Shown piece by piece: positions 1 to 7,577 of a stretch of 38,619 nt of DNA; position 1 is the stretch's first letter; the number at the start of each line of letters is the position of its first letter. The stretch comes from 2-02-FULL-66-22 sp964576535 (GTDB lineage: Bacteria; Methylomirabilota; Methylomirabilia; Methylomirabilales; 2-02-FULL-66-22). The translations under genes were made by a program, and so were the position numbers. The notes below the pieces were generated by a model. The model was not told where the DNA came from. It was given only the letters and a program-made list of their open reading frames with translations, and ran no database searches. The DNA lies in assembly GCA_964576535.1 (NCBI GenBank), contig CAZNWB010000029.1:1-38619 (forward strand), given 5' to 3'.

Positions 1-169
1 AGGCCGCCAATTCGCTTGACCGGGCATGCGCGTGGGACGAACTCTCGCGCTCGGCTAGGAACTGGTCCACGGCGGCGCGCTGCTTCGCCACGGTGGGAAT
101 TGTGAAGACCCGGCGGAGGAAGGCGGCTGTGACGGCGAACCGAAACGTGAAGCGAGTGTCTGCCTGCAA
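1..169 (-). CDS. possible partial ORF, unknown
   Basis: A minus-strand frame stays open from a TTG at 169 to the window edge, about 56 codons, with an in-frame stop just upstream of the TTG. The translation has a plausible mixed composition (it contains FRFAVTAAFLRRVF) but I recognise no family, and the ribosome binding site is weak (GGTGGA abutting the start). It could equally be non-coding. No other gene is visible in 1-249. Confidence 0.2.
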   Translation of the reverse strand, partial: MQADTRFTFRFAVTAAFLRRVFTIPTVAKQRAAVDQFLAERESSSHAHARSSELAA

Positions 170-249
170 TCCACCAGCTTCAGATGCCTCGTTTCACCGT
201 GGCACGGCAACGGGCTCCGTGTTCACGCACTTCCGGCTGCCATACGACA

Positions 250-744
250 TCACTGCCGAATGACTTGGTCGAACTGATCGCCGGTACGGCGAAGCTCGTA
301 CCGCTCGTGGCGCACGGGGTCTTCGATGGTGACCCCGCTTCCGTCCGGCCAGATCAGGAGCAACTGCAGTGCGCGCCCAACCTCGCCCTTGGCGAGGAGG
401 ACGAAGCCCTCTTGGGGGACGACGGAGACCCCTTCGGAGAAGCCGCTCGAGGCAGAGAGCAAGACCAGAGCGCGGGTGTCATTCGCGGCCTCGGCCTGCT
501 CAACGCCCAGGACGATCCTGCCGGTCTTGGGATCCCGATACGCCTTGGCGCGCTCGATCAGCAATGATCCCTGGGTCAGTGAGGCAGCCAGGCGGGATGT
601 CAGCGGGATGCGGACCCCCTTTCCGGGGAGGTCGGGATCTCCGACGGACAAGTGGAGAGCGGGGAGTGCCTGGACGCGGACAGCGTCCGTGATGCGCAGA
701 GGGGAGAGTTGTGCTGGGGTGAACTCGACCTCGTACGCTTGCAT
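250..744 (-). CDS. hypothetical protein, 164 aa
   Basis: Start chosen at the ATG at 744, giving MQAYEVEFTP, with GGAG about nine bases upstream. The longer open frame extends to 1170, but its added N-terminus is arginine/proline-rich shadow sequence crossing a tandem repeat. The protein is soluble, with no signal peptide or membrane segment and no motif I recognise. The C-terminus is charged (EDPVRHERYELRRTGDQFDQ). It stands alone, with more than 800 bases of non-coding DNA upstream. Function unknown. Confidence 0.6.
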   Translation of the reverse strand: MQAYEVEFTPAQLSPLRITDAVRVQALPALHLSVGDPDLPGKGVRIPLTSRLAASLTQGSLLIERAKAYRDPKTGRIVLGVEQAEAANDTRALVLLSASSGFSEGVSVVPQEGFVLLAKGEVGRALQLLLIWPDGSGVTIEDPVRHERYELRRTGDQFDQVIRQ

Positions 745-975
745 CTGTGGTCTCCAATTCTTGCAGCCGATGAGGCACGGGACCGAGCGCGGAAGGGGCC
801 GGCGAGGCTCTCGCCTCGGGACAGAGGCCGCAACGGGGGCGGCCAGGGAGCGCGCGCTCGCAACAGGATCCGCGGAAGCGGAGGCGGCACTGGATGGCTG
901 TCGCGTGATGGAACGACTGTCAGTGTGAAGGACGGAGTCCGACTTGGCAACAACGAAAGCACGGGACAGCACTCT

Positions 976-1020
976 GGTCGAAGGGTCAAAGAGTCGAAGG
1001 GTCGAAGGGTCGAAGGGTCG
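976..1020. repeat. short tandem repeat, GGTCGAAG unit
   Basis: Four to five imperfect copies of a 9-10 base GGTCGAAG(G) unit in the long gap between the 250-744 gene and rpsU. It belongs to the same style of short-period intergenic repeat found at many places in this window. The rest of 745-1380 holds nothing I can assign. Confidence 0.7.
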
Positions 1021-1383
1021 GGAACGGGGGAGACGGGGACCTGGAGACTTGAGAGCCGTGAGGCGAGAGTCGGAAGGCGGGAGGCCGGAAGCGGCGCCTT
1101 CCAGGCGGCCGAGTCGCTTCGATAGGCACCGGGGGGTAAAGCGCCTGGGGCCGAGCTGCTTGACAGGCACTCGATCGGGGTGTTGAAAGGGTACCGGACA
1201 CCAATTCGGGGCTAACTCGCGGGTTCCAGTGAGGAGCCTCTTGAATTCTTGTCCTCAGCGGCCTGGCTCGTCTCCTGCCCCGCCCAGCCGCTTGGCGAGG
1301 AAGGAGGCCTTGGAGAGCTTGGTGGTACAGCGACCCCCTCAGACCTCCCCGTGGGGTGGGATCCGGGCGCAGGGCGATTCTGC

Positions 1384-1412
1384 TTGACTACGAGGACGAA
1401 CGCTAGTATCTT
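1384..1412 (+). promoter_or_regulatory. sigma70-type promoter
   Basis: TTGACT at 1384-1389, 17-base spacer, TATCTT at 1407-1412, predicting a start near 1419. The transcript would run into the terminator hairpin at 1454-1488 and, on read-through, into rpsU. Confidence 0.6.
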
Positions 1413-1453
1413 ACAGGTCGATTCTCGGTTCAGACGGTTTCGCCATTTTCTCA

Positions 1454-1488
1454 ACGCCGCGAGGAGCCAAGCCTCGGGGCGTTTTTTT
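1454..1488 (+). terminator. intrinsic terminator / possible rpsU leader attenuator
   Basis: An 11-position stem with one G-G mismatch (ACGCCGCGAGG with CCTCGGGGCGT), a 7-base loop, and a run of seven T. It lies about 35 bases after the predicted start of the 1384 promoter and about 125 bases before rpsU. It either ends a roughly 70-nt RNA or attenuates rpsU. Confidence 0.7.
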
Positions 1489-1614
1489 GTCTCCAGCGGT
1501 GCGATGGGATCAAGGCTGGCGAGAACTCGCCGGGGAGGCTTCGTGAGCTTTCGGGATGGACAGAATGGTGAGGGCTTTGGCCGGACCGATGGGGGCGCGT
1601 CGCGCCACCGTCCA

Positions 1615-1824
1615 TTGGAGGTGACCGTCGGAGATCGCGGGGTAGAAGGCGCCCTCCGCTTGTTCAAGCGGCTGGTCCTTCGTGACGGAATCCTGCGGGA
1701 GGTGAAGCGGCACGCGCATTATGAGAAACCCGGCGACCGGCGCCGGCGAAAGGTCCGGGAGGCCGCCCGGCGCCTCCGGAAACGATTGGCGAAGGCCCGC
1801 GAGCGGGGAGAACAGATCGAATAG
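1615..1824 (+). CDS. rpsU: 30S ribosomal protein S21
   Basis: A basic 69-residue protein of the size and pattern of bS21: EVTVGDRGVEGALRLFK, then the hallmark GILREVKRHAHYEKPGDRR block and an arginine/lysine-rich helical tail. S21 is a small-subunit protein near the anti-Shine-Dalgarno end of 16S rRNA. The frame is open far upstream, but family similarity begins here. I use TTG at 1615 (MEVTVGD); GTG at 1621 is the alternative, with GGAG directly against it. Neither has an ideal binding site, so the start is uncertain. A promoter and hairpin at 1384-1488 suggest leader control. Confidence 0.85.
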   Translation: MEVTVGDRGVEGALRLFKRLVLRDGILREVKRHAHYEKPGDRRRRKVREAARRLRKRLAKARERGEQIE

Positions 1825-1916
1825 CCGCCGAGGATCGGCTGGCTTGAACCGGGCGTGGTATGAGCGGCCCCACGCCCTGGAGATACGACACCGATGACCG
1901 CTGACGATGGGACAGT

Positions 1917-1934
1917 GCCCCGCAGCTGCGGGGC
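1917..1934. promoter_or_regulatory. 18-base perfect palindrome upstream of RRM gene
   Basis: GCCCCGCAGCTGCGGGGC is self-complementary and ends 17 bases before the start codon of the RNA-recognition-motif protein. In RNA it would fold as a seven-pair stem with an AGCU loop directly upstream of the ribosome binding site. In DNA it could be an operator. Confidence 0.5.
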
Positions 1935-1951
1935 GAAGGGAGTTGAGGATC

Positions 1952-2251
1952 ATGGGAACGAGACTGTATGTTGGGAATCTGCCGTTTGACACAGATGAAT
2001 CGCAGCTTCGCGCCCTCTTCCAGGAGGGGGAGCGGAACGTCACCGAGGTGAAGATCATCACGGACCGCGACACGGGTCGCGCCCGGGGCTTCGCCTTTGT
2101 GGAGATGGGCAGCCAGGCGGAGGCCGAGGCGGCCGTCAAGGCGATGAACGGCCGGGAGCTCGGCGGCCGGGCACTCACGGTCAACGAAGCTCGCGAGCAG
2201 GCTCCCCGCGGCGGCGGAAGGTATAATAGCGGCGGGCCACGCCGGTACTAG
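1952..2251 (+). CDS. RNA recognition motif (RRM) RNA-binding protein
   Basis: A 99-residue single-RRM protein. RNP2 is LYVGNLPF near residue 5 and RNP1 is RGFAFVEM near residue 50, both with the aromatic residues that stack on RNA. A short tail (PRGGGRYNSGGPRRY) resembles the glycine/arginine tails of cyanobacterial and proteobacterial Rbp proteins. Proteins of this family bind single-stranded RNA and are often cold-inducible. Start at the ATG at 1952, with purine-rich GAAGGGAGTTGAGG ahead. The frame opens at 1907, but that would include the palindrome. Next to rpsU, so both are translation-related. Confidence 0.92.
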   Translation: MGTRLYVGNLPFDTDESQLRALFQEGERNVTEVKIITDRDTGRARGFAFVEMGSQAEAEAAVKAMNGRELGGRALTVNEAREQAPRGGGRYNSGGPRRY

Positions 2252-2534
2252 GCACGAACTTCGTCGCACCGGATAGCCAATACGCAACCCCCGCGCACCT
2301 GGAACGCATCCATACCACCAGAGGCGCGGGGGAACTGCTCACGTCAGTAATGGGGGACCCGGCCGGCTCTCAACCTCAATCACGCTAGCAGGCTGCAACG
2401 CGATACTCATCCCTCGCCCGCCTCAGTGCACGCCTCGAATCCATCCGAGCCCTGCTTTACACCTCGAACTACATCGTGCCTGTGTGAGGCTAGGTCGAGC
2501 CCCACGGTTTTCACAAGCGGATCGTAAGTGCCGA
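2252..2534. other. intergenic, no gene seen
   Basis: No credible ORF or RNA gene. It contains a 15-base string TGGGGGACCCGGCCG (about 2350) that recurs near 3731-3745. Confidence 0.5.
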
Positions 2535-2563
2535 TTGACAACCGGGAGGTGTCGGAGTACATA
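2535..2563 (+). promoter_or_regulatory. strong sigma70-type promoter
   Basis: TTGACA at 2535-2540, 17-base spacer, TACATA at 2558-2563. Predicted start near 2570, driving the structured segment 2570-2674. Confidence 0.65.
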
Positions 2564-2569
2564 GGGGAC

Positions 2570-2674
2570 ACATTTCTTGGCTCGCAACGGGATCCTGGGA
2601 ACCCCATGAGGGGTGACTCCGGGGGGCAAGGACGCCCTGGATTCCCGCTGGAGAAGCGGGAGCGGGGCGTTTTT
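2570..2674 (+). ncRNA. candidate small RNA or leader with attenuator
   Basis: Between a strong promoter and the zinc-ribbon gene lies a roughly 105-base segment with a perfect ACCCC-ATGA-GGGGT hairpin (2601-2614). A second hairpin follows (CCCGCT 2644-2649 with AGCGGG 2655-2660, clamped by ACGCCC and GGGCGT), then T5-C-T4. The last hairpin looks like an intrinsic terminator. I do not recognise a known riboswitch or RNA family. Confidence 0.4.
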
Positions 2675-2679
2675 CTTTT
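2632..2679 (+). terminator. intrinsic terminator
   Basis: GC-rich two-part stem (outer ACGCCC/GGGCGT, inner CCCGCT/AGCGGG) followed by TTTTTCTTTT. It ends 52 bases before the next start codon, so it can act as an attenuator. Confidence 0.65.
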
Positions 2680-2730
2680 CGGGCGACCGCTGCGGGATGG
2701 GACGCAGGAGAAGGGAAGGGGAGGCGGGTC

Positions 2731-3075
2731 ATGGGGAGTGTCCGGGGCTTTCGCTGCGGGGTGTGCCGAGCCGAGATGCTTGTGGCTTCCGACCCCGGTG
2801 GTCTGCCTTCCCGGGTCGAGTGGACCCCCCCGATCCTCTGCTGCGGGCAGCCCCTCCACCCCATAGAGCCGGAGCAGGTCACGCTCCCGCAGGGGACCCG
2901 GCGGCGCGTCGCCCAGTGCCCCCGGTGTGGATACGAAGTCCGCCTCATCGTCCATCCGGCCGGGCACCTGGGATGCATGCTCTGCCAGACCGACTTCGCC
3001 ACCCTCGGCGAGAGACCCGGGCCGGTTGACGAAGCCCTTACACCCGTCGCGCCGGCACCCGAGATCCGGAGCTGA
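2731..3075 (+). CDS. small zinc-ribbon-like protein
   Basis: 114 residues with several cysteine pairs: CGVC at 9-12, CC near 37, CPRC near 63 and CMLC near 82. This spacing suggests one or two treble-clef or zinc-ribbon knuckles. No enzymatic motif is visible. The ATG at 2731 has GGGGAGG upstream at good spacing. The tail (GERPGPVDEALTPVAPAPE) is low-complexity. I do not recognise a named family; it could be a regulatory or RNA-binding zinc protein. A promoter and terminator-like hairpin precede it. Confidence 0.6.
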   Translation: MGSVRGFRCGVCRAEMLVASDPGGLPSRVEWTPPILCCGQPLHPIEPEQVTLPQGTRRRVAQCPRCGYEVRLIVHPAGHLGCMLCQTDFATLGERPGPVDEALTPVAPAPEIRS

Positions 3076-3126
3076 GAAAACCTCCCCGGGATCCTCCTTC
3101 GCCCGGCCGTCGGGCTAACGCGACGC

Positions 3127-3464
3127 ATGCTCAAGCAAGGAGCGCCCCGAACGACCAAGCCGACCAATGGGTCTGCCGCCCGCACACGGCGCAACGGCCA
3201 TGCCCAGAACTCCACCCAGGAAGAGGCACCCCAGGCAGTCACGCTGTCCCACGACGAACTCGCCGCCCGCGCCTACACGCTCTTCCTCGCCCGCGGGGGC
3301 CGGCTGGGGACGATTGGCGGGATTGGTTCCAGGCGGAGGCCGAACTCCGCCGAGAGCGGGAGACCGGCAGCACCCCCCTCCCCAGGAGCGAGAGTCCACT
3401 CGCCCTTGGGGCTCCGCGGCGGGGGAGCCGTGGCCGGAAAGGCCCTGGGGGGCGAGACGCCTAG
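3127..3464 (+). pseudogene. DUF2934 family protein, frameshifted
   Basis: The first 60 codons read MLKQGAPRTT...LSHDELAARAYTLFLARGGRLG, the start of a DUF2934 helical domain. The continuation expected of that family, DDWRDWFQAEAELRRE, is encoded in a different frame from 3309 to a TAG at 3462-3464. One missing G in the run GGGG at 3306-3309 accounts for the shift. Restored, the protein would be about 112 residues. As it stands, the first frame runs on to 3552 with a nonsense tail. This could be a real lesion or a homopolymer error in the assembly. Family role unknown. Confidence 0.65.
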
Positions 3465-3957
3465 CCCCGATCCGAAAAAGGAACCGAGCGTAGAATCAGC
3501 ATCCCCCTCCATACGAGGCCTCGTGGAGGGGAATGCCCATGGCCCCCTCTAGGTGGCCTGAGGGCCCCGCTGACCGATCCCGTCTCCGCGTCTCTCCTGG
3601 CGTCTCCGCAGGGCATTCGGCCTCAGCCGTTCGGCAGGCCATTCGACCAGCGCATGCTGCCGAGCGGTGTCGAGGCACTCACGGCCACGGCCTGGGGATG
3701 GTCGTCCAGGCATGCTGTCGGAGCATGTCGTGGGGGACCCGGCCGCACTTTCGGGCACCCGCCGCCCCACCCCGCTACTTCGGCACTGAGCCCGGGGCTC
3801 CGTATTGACACCGCAACCCACTCGGCGCAGCCGTTTTCGGGTGTCCCGCCCCACCCCGTCCCGCAATTGGACGCCCACCGGATTGCCACCCGCATCCACC
3901 GGACCAGCCCGGTCCGCTGCATTCGGGTCTCACTGCGTAGAAGCGAGAGGTCCGTGG
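3465..3957. other. intergenic, nothing recognised
   Basis: About 490 bases with no gene-like frame, RNA gene or clear promoter. It holds a second copy of the 15-base string also seen at about 2350. Confidence 0.5.
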
Positions 3958-4410
3958 TTGTCTGATATTTTCGTCGACGCCGATGCCTGCCCGGTGAAGC
4001 AGGAAATCTACCGTGTGGCGAAGCGTTATGCGCTCAAGGTCACCCTGGTGTCGAACTCGCCGATGCGAATTCCGCATGAGGCCTGGCTGACACTGGTTGT
4101 TGTGGATGGACAGTTCGACGCGGTGGATGACTGGATCGTGGGGCATGTCACCGAAAGCGATATCGTCATCTCCGGGGATATCCCCCTCGCCTCGCGGTGC
4201 CTGGCAAAGGGGGCCGTGGTGCTCGATATGCGGGGCGGCGTGTTCACCGAGGACAGTATCGGCGAGGCCCTTGCGAGCCGGGATCTTCTGTCGCACCTCC
4301 GCGACCTCGGGACCATCACGGGAGGACCAGCTCCCCTCGAGAAGCGAGATCGCTCCCGCTTCCTCCAACGTCTCGACGAGACCATCCAGGCGATCCGCAG
4401 AAGGAAGTAG
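3958..4410 (+). CDS. YaiI/YqxD family (UPF0178, DUF188) protein
   Basis: 150 residues matching the DUF188 family end to end. It opens with DIFVDADACPVKQEIYR, continues with VTLVSNSP and DGQFDAVDDWI, and has the conserved ESDIVISGDIPLASRCLAKGA. Acidic residues in DADACP and SGDIPLA suggest a PIN/NYN-like nuclease fold. The biological role is unclear. Start is TTG at 3958 because GAGAGG (3945-3950) sits seven bases upstream and families begin at this point. The longer frame from 3805 lacks family support. Confidence 0.85.
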   Translation: MSDIFVDADACPVKQEIYRVAKRYALKVTLVSNSPMRIPHEAWLTLVVVDGQFDAVDDWIVGHVTESDIVISGDIPLASRCLAKGAVVLDMRGGVFTEDSIGEALASRDLLSHLRDLGTITGGPAPLEKRDRSRFLQRLDETIQAIRRRK

Positions 4411-4440
4411 GGGGGGACGAAGCGAAAGAAGGCAGCTGGC

Positions 4441-4580
4441 AGCGGGCAGAGCCGAATTGCGAATATCGAATTTCGAATATCGAATTGTGAATGTCGAAGT
4501 TCGGGGACTCAATAACTCAGGAACTCAAGAGACTCAACGGACGAGGGAACGAAACAGAAGGCAGCGGGCAGCAGCCTGAA
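4441..4580 (+). repeat. composite dispersed repeat, copy A
   Basis: Ordered blocks: a purine-rich GGCAGCGGGCAGAGCC lead, several AATATCGA-type 8-9 base units, GGGGACTCAATAACTCAGG, a CAAGAGACTCAACGGAC block, an AGGGAAC block, and a final GGCAGCGGGCAGCAG. The same blocks in the same order recur at 5337-5450 (copy B) and 18539-18655 (copy C). Copies A and B bracket the DinB-like gene as direct repeats. Confidence 0.8.
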
Positions 4581-4590
4581 GGAGGGAGCT

Positions 4591-5088
4591 GTGAACCCCT
4601 ACGCGAAGTTCTTGGAGGATCGCGATCCCCTTGCGGTCGCGGCCGCCACGCCGGCCAAGATCGTCTTGCTGATCCGCGGACTCACCCCGCGACAGCTGGC
4701 CCGACGCCCCGCGCCGGGCAAGTGGTCCATTCAGGGGATCATCAGCCACCTGGCGGACACGGAAATGGTCATGGGCTGCCGGGCGCGCTGGATCGCGTTC
4801 GAGGAGCATCCCACCCTCGTCCCCTTCGATCAGGAGAAGTGGGCCGCAGGCCAGGCCCGCGAGCGGGAGCCGCTGGCGGAGACCCTCGAGCGATTCCGCC
4901 TCCTGCGGCGAACGCAGCTCCGCCTGTTCCGTCATGCCTCTCCGCGGGCCTTCCGGCGGACCGGATTTCACCCGGAGCGCGGGGTCGTCACCCTCCGGGT
5001 GCAATTGGAAACGCTCGCCGGCCATGACCTGAACCACCTGGCCCAAATCCGGCGGCTAGCCGCCCAGCACAAGGCCAGGCGGAGCTGA
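4591..5088 (+). CDS. DinB/YfiT-like metal-binding four-helix protein
   Basis: 165 residues with the DinB_2 pattern: GKWSIQGIISHLADTE around residue 43 and GHDLNHLAQIRRL around residue 144. His53, His145 and His149 are the expected metal-ligand set. The superfamily includes bacillithiol or mycothiol S-transferases and hydrolases; the substrate here cannot be told. GTG start at 4591, with GGAGGGAG immediately ahead. The gene lies between two direct copies of the composite repeat, which may mean it moved or duplicated with them. Confidence 0.85.
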   Translation: MNPYAKFLEDRDPLAVAAATPAKIVLLIRGLTPRQLARRPAPGKWSIQGIISHLADTEMVMGCRARWIAFEEHPTLVPFDQEKWAAGQAREREPLAETLERFRLLRRTQLRLFRHASPRAFRRTGFHPERGVVTLRVQLETLAGHDLNHLAQIRRLAAQHKARRS

Positions 5089-5336
5089 CATGGAGACACA
5101 GGGACAAGGAGACGAAATGAGAGAAGGCAGCTGGCAGCAATCTGGTCGATTAGTCAATTGCTCGAGGAGTCAATTGGGGGAGGCGAAGCGCAAGGCGCAA
5201 AGAGCATAGCGCATAGCGCGAAGAGCAGCTGGCGGCGGGCAGGGGCAACGGGCAGCAATCTGGTCAATTAGTCAATTGGTCGAGGGGTTAATTAGGGGAA
5301 ACGGGGGCCCGGAGATACGGAGATACGGAAAACAGC
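5089..5336. repeat. mixed short-period repeats
   Basis: A patchwork of short units: GTCAATTAGTCAATTGGTCGAG-like units near 5144-5175 and 5264-5295, a GCGCATAGCGCGAAGAGC stretch near 5190-5230, and GAGATACGG twice near 5311-5330. The same GTCAATTG units return at 5459-5494 near the prmA stop. No gene. Confidence 0.75.
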
Positions 5337-5450
5337 GGGCGGAGCTGAATGTCGAAGTTCGAATATCGAATTGTGAATGTCGAAGTTCGCGGACTCAATA
5401 ACTCAACAACTCAAGAACTCCAGAGACTCAAGAGACCAGGGAATGGGGCA
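5337..5450 (+). repeat. composite dispersed repeat, copy B
   Basis: Same block order as copy A: GCGGGCGGAGCTGAAT lead, TTCGAATATCGAA units, CGCGGACTCAATAACTCAA, a CCAGAGACTCAAGAGACC block, AGGGAATGGGGCAGC. Confidence 0.8.
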
Positions 5451-5503
5451 GCAGGCGGGTCGATTAGTCAATTGGTCGAGTGGTCAATTGGGGAGACGGG
5501 GCG

Positions 5504-6406
5504 CTAGGAGGAAGCGAGGGCGAGGCAGAGCCAGTCGTCCTCGGCCCGGTGGGCGTCAAGACGAAGCCCTGCGGTGTGCGCCGCCGTCCTCACTTTTTCT
5601 TCTTCTTCCACCAGGACACCCGAGATGATCACACGACCCTCCGGGGCAAGTCGCTCCCGGAGGACGCCAAAGAGCGGGCAGAGGGTCTTGGTGTCCAGGT
5701 TCGCCAGGATCAGGTCGAAGCGCCAGCCGGGATCCAGGGCCTCGAGCCCACCCCGCCTTACCTGAATGCGGTCCCCAACCCTGTTGAGGACGAGGTTCTG
5801 TCTCGCCGCGTCGCACGCCTCGGGATCGGTGTCCAGGGCGACGACCCGTGGAGCGCCCAGCGCGGCCGCGGCGATGGCCAGGATCCCGGTTCCCGTCCCC
5901 GCATCCAGGACGATCGGTCCGTCTTTGCCGGCCCACCCCGTGATGAACGCCTCGAGCGCCTCGAGGCACATCCGGGTCGTGGCGTGGTGGCCGGTCCCGA
6001 AGGCCATGGCCGGCTCGATCCGGATCACGAGCCGTTCCGGGGGGAAGGGCCCCGGCTCCCACGGCGGGGCGATGAGCAGGCGCCGGCCCACGGACAGCGA
6101 CTTGAAGTGCTGCTTCCAGTTATGCCCCCAATCCTCGAGGGGCAGCTCGCGAACATGAACGTCCCCGTCCGCGACCGGCAACCCAAGCGCGGCCAGCGCC
6201 AACCGGTATCGTGCCAGCTTCTCCCGCAGGGGGCCGACGAGTAGGCCGCCGCCGAAGCTTGCCCGGATCCGGGTCCCGGGCGGCTCCCCGGGAACCTCCT
6301 CCGTGACCAAGCCGAGCGCCCCCTCGGAGAAGAGGAAGTCGCACAGGGCCTCCTCGGTCTCGGACGTGGCGACCATGCTCACCTCGATGTAGGTCCCGGC
6401 CACCAT
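5504..6406 (-). CDS. prmA: ribosomal protein L11 methyltransferase
   Basis: Transfers methyl groups from S-adenosylmethionine to ribosomal protein L11. The N-terminal substrate-binding domain includes LEDWGHNWKQHFKS. It is joined to a class I methyltransferase with FGTGHHATTRMCLEAL, motif I VLDAGTGTGILAIAAAALGA near residue 166, an acidic residue in VVALDTDPEA, and LILANL as the catalytic motif IV. 300 residues, normal for the family. Start at the ATG at 6406; an ATG at 6451 would add 15 residues without family support. Downstream of the acyl-CoA dehydrogenase gene on the same strand. The stop lies next to repeat DNA. Confidence 0.93.
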   Translation of the reverse strand: MVAGTYIEVSMVATSETEEALCDFLFSEGALGLVTEEVPGEPPGTRIRASFGGGLLVGPLREKLARYRLALAALGLPVADGDVHVRELPLEDWGHNWKQHFKSLSVGRRLLIAPPWEPGPFPPERLVIRIEPAMAFGTGHHATTRMCLEALEAFITGWAGKDGPIVLDAGTGTGILAIAAAALGAPRVVALDTDPEACDAARQNLVLNRVGDRIQVRRGGLEALDPGWRFDLILANLDTKTLCPLFGVLRERLAPEGRVIISGVLVEEEEKVRTAAHTAGLRLDAHRAEDDWLCLALASS

Positions 6407-6491
6407 ACCCCCCGGAGGAGCGGGCAGGACGCGGCACAGAGACACAGACACCCTGCGGCCCCATCGTCCGGCCCGTCAAGATGCAGGAAAA

Positions 6492-7427
6492 CTATCCAGC
6501 CTTCTGCCACCGGAGGAACTGCATGAGGAAGGCGTCGCGGCGGGCGCGGACCGCCTCGGCCTTTTCCGGCGTCCACTCCAGGAAGCCCCGGCCCGCCTTC
6601 ACGCCCAGCTCGCCCCTGCCGACCTTTTCCTGGTGGAGGCGGCCCGCATGCTGCACGGTGCTGAGGTCGGGAAGGACGTAGTCCTGCACCGCCTTCACCA
6701 GGTCCAGCCCGACCATGTCCGCATGCTCGAAGACGCCGTACACCGGCAGGCGCAGGCCGACGCCGGTCTTGACGGCGAGGTCCACGTCCTCGGCGGTGGC
6801 GATCCCCTCTTGGACGATGTTCACGCACTCCCGGATCATGGCGTGCTGGATCCGGTTGCCCAGTTGCCCGGGACGATCCCTGCGAACCAGGACAGGCACC
6901 TTGCCGCAGGCTCGCAGGAGCTGCACGACGCCGTCGGCGATGGGGGCGCTCGTCCAGTCGGACACCGAGACCTCCACCAGCGGCATGAGGTACGGGGGGT
7001 TCCAGAAGTGGGTGGTGAGGATCCGCTCGCGCCGGGTCGACTTGGACGCGATGGCGGTGATGCTGATGCCCGAGGTGTTCGAGCACAGGATCGCATCGGG
7101 CGAGGCCTTGTCCAGCCGGGCGAAGAACGCCTGCTTGACGGCCAGGTCTTCGGGAATGGATTCCACGAAGAGCTGGGCGCCCCGGACCGCCTGCTCGAGG
7201 TCGGTGGAGGGCGCGAGCCGGCTAGCCGCCTCTTTCGCCTGCGTGGGATCGGCCAGGCCGTTCGTCGACAGGATTTCGATGAGGGATCTCGCCTTGGCGA
7301 CGCCGCCGGCCGCGCCTGCGGCGGTGCGGCTGACGATGGTGGCGCGACGCCCGGCCAGGGCGAAGGTGGCGGCGATCCCGGGCCCCATCATGCCCGTGCC
7401 GGCGACCGCAACGTGTCGGATGTCCAT
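6492..7427 (-). CDS. 3-hydroxyacyl-CoA dehydrogenase (NAD-dependent)
   Basis: 311 residues. An N-terminal Rossmann fold has GTGMMG at 10-15. SNTSG at 116-120 contacts the substrate, catalytic His140 lies in HFWNPP, and a helical C-terminal domain follows with GNRIQHAMIREC and GVKAGRGFLEW. These enzymes oxidise L-3-hydroxyacyl-CoA to the 3-oxo form with NAD+. 3-hydroxybutyryl-CoA dehydrogenase is the closest label; a hydroxy-carboxylate or carnitine-type dehydrogenase is possible. Start at the ATG at 7427, with GGAGGAG seven bases ahead; the ATG at 7448 lies inside repeat DNA. It may be co-transcribed with prmA. Confidence 0.88.
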   Translation of the reverse strand: MDIRHVAVAGTGMMGPGIAATFALAGRRATIVSRTAAGAAGGVAKARSLIEILSTNGLADPTQAKEAASRLAPSTDLEQAVRGAQLFVESIPEDLAVKQAFFARLDKASPDAILCSNTSGISITAIASKSTRRERILTTHFWNPPYLMPLVEVSVSDWTSAPIADGVVQLLRACGKVPVLVRRDRPGQLGNRIQHAMIRECVNIVQEGIATAEDVDLAVKTGVGLRLPVYGVFEHADMVGLDLVKAVQDYVLPDLSTVQHAGRLHQEKVGRGELGVKAGRGFLEWTPEKAEAVRARRDAFLMQFLRWQKAG

Positions 7428-7440
7428 GACGGACTCCTCC

Positions 7441-7566
7441 CAATGCAAAATGGAAAACCGACAACTGACAATCGAAAATGACGAAGCGCCAGTGTTACGC
7501 GGAACGGTAGCGCATCCTATCGTCTTTCGGTCGCCGGTTTTACATTGTCGGTTTGAGAGTTTTCAT
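7441..7566. repeat. inverted short-period repeat arms
   Basis: AAACCGACAACTGACAATCG near 7455-7478 faces the reverse complement-like TTACATTGTCGGTTTGAG near 7538-7557. The arms can pair imperfectly and fill the gap between the PPC-domain gene and the dehydrogenase gene. Confidence 0.6.
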
Positions 7567-7577
7567 TGAGCGAAGCG

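Noticed and set aside
2350..3745. 15-base string TGGGGGACCCGGCCG at about 2350 and 3731 as attachment sites of an element
   Set aside because: No integrase, and the region between contains ordinary genes; a short GC-rich match is weak evidence.
4441..5450. DinB-like gene with flanking direct repeats as a composite transposon
   Set aside because: No transposase and no sign of target duplication; the same repeat occurs elsewhere without a cargo gene.
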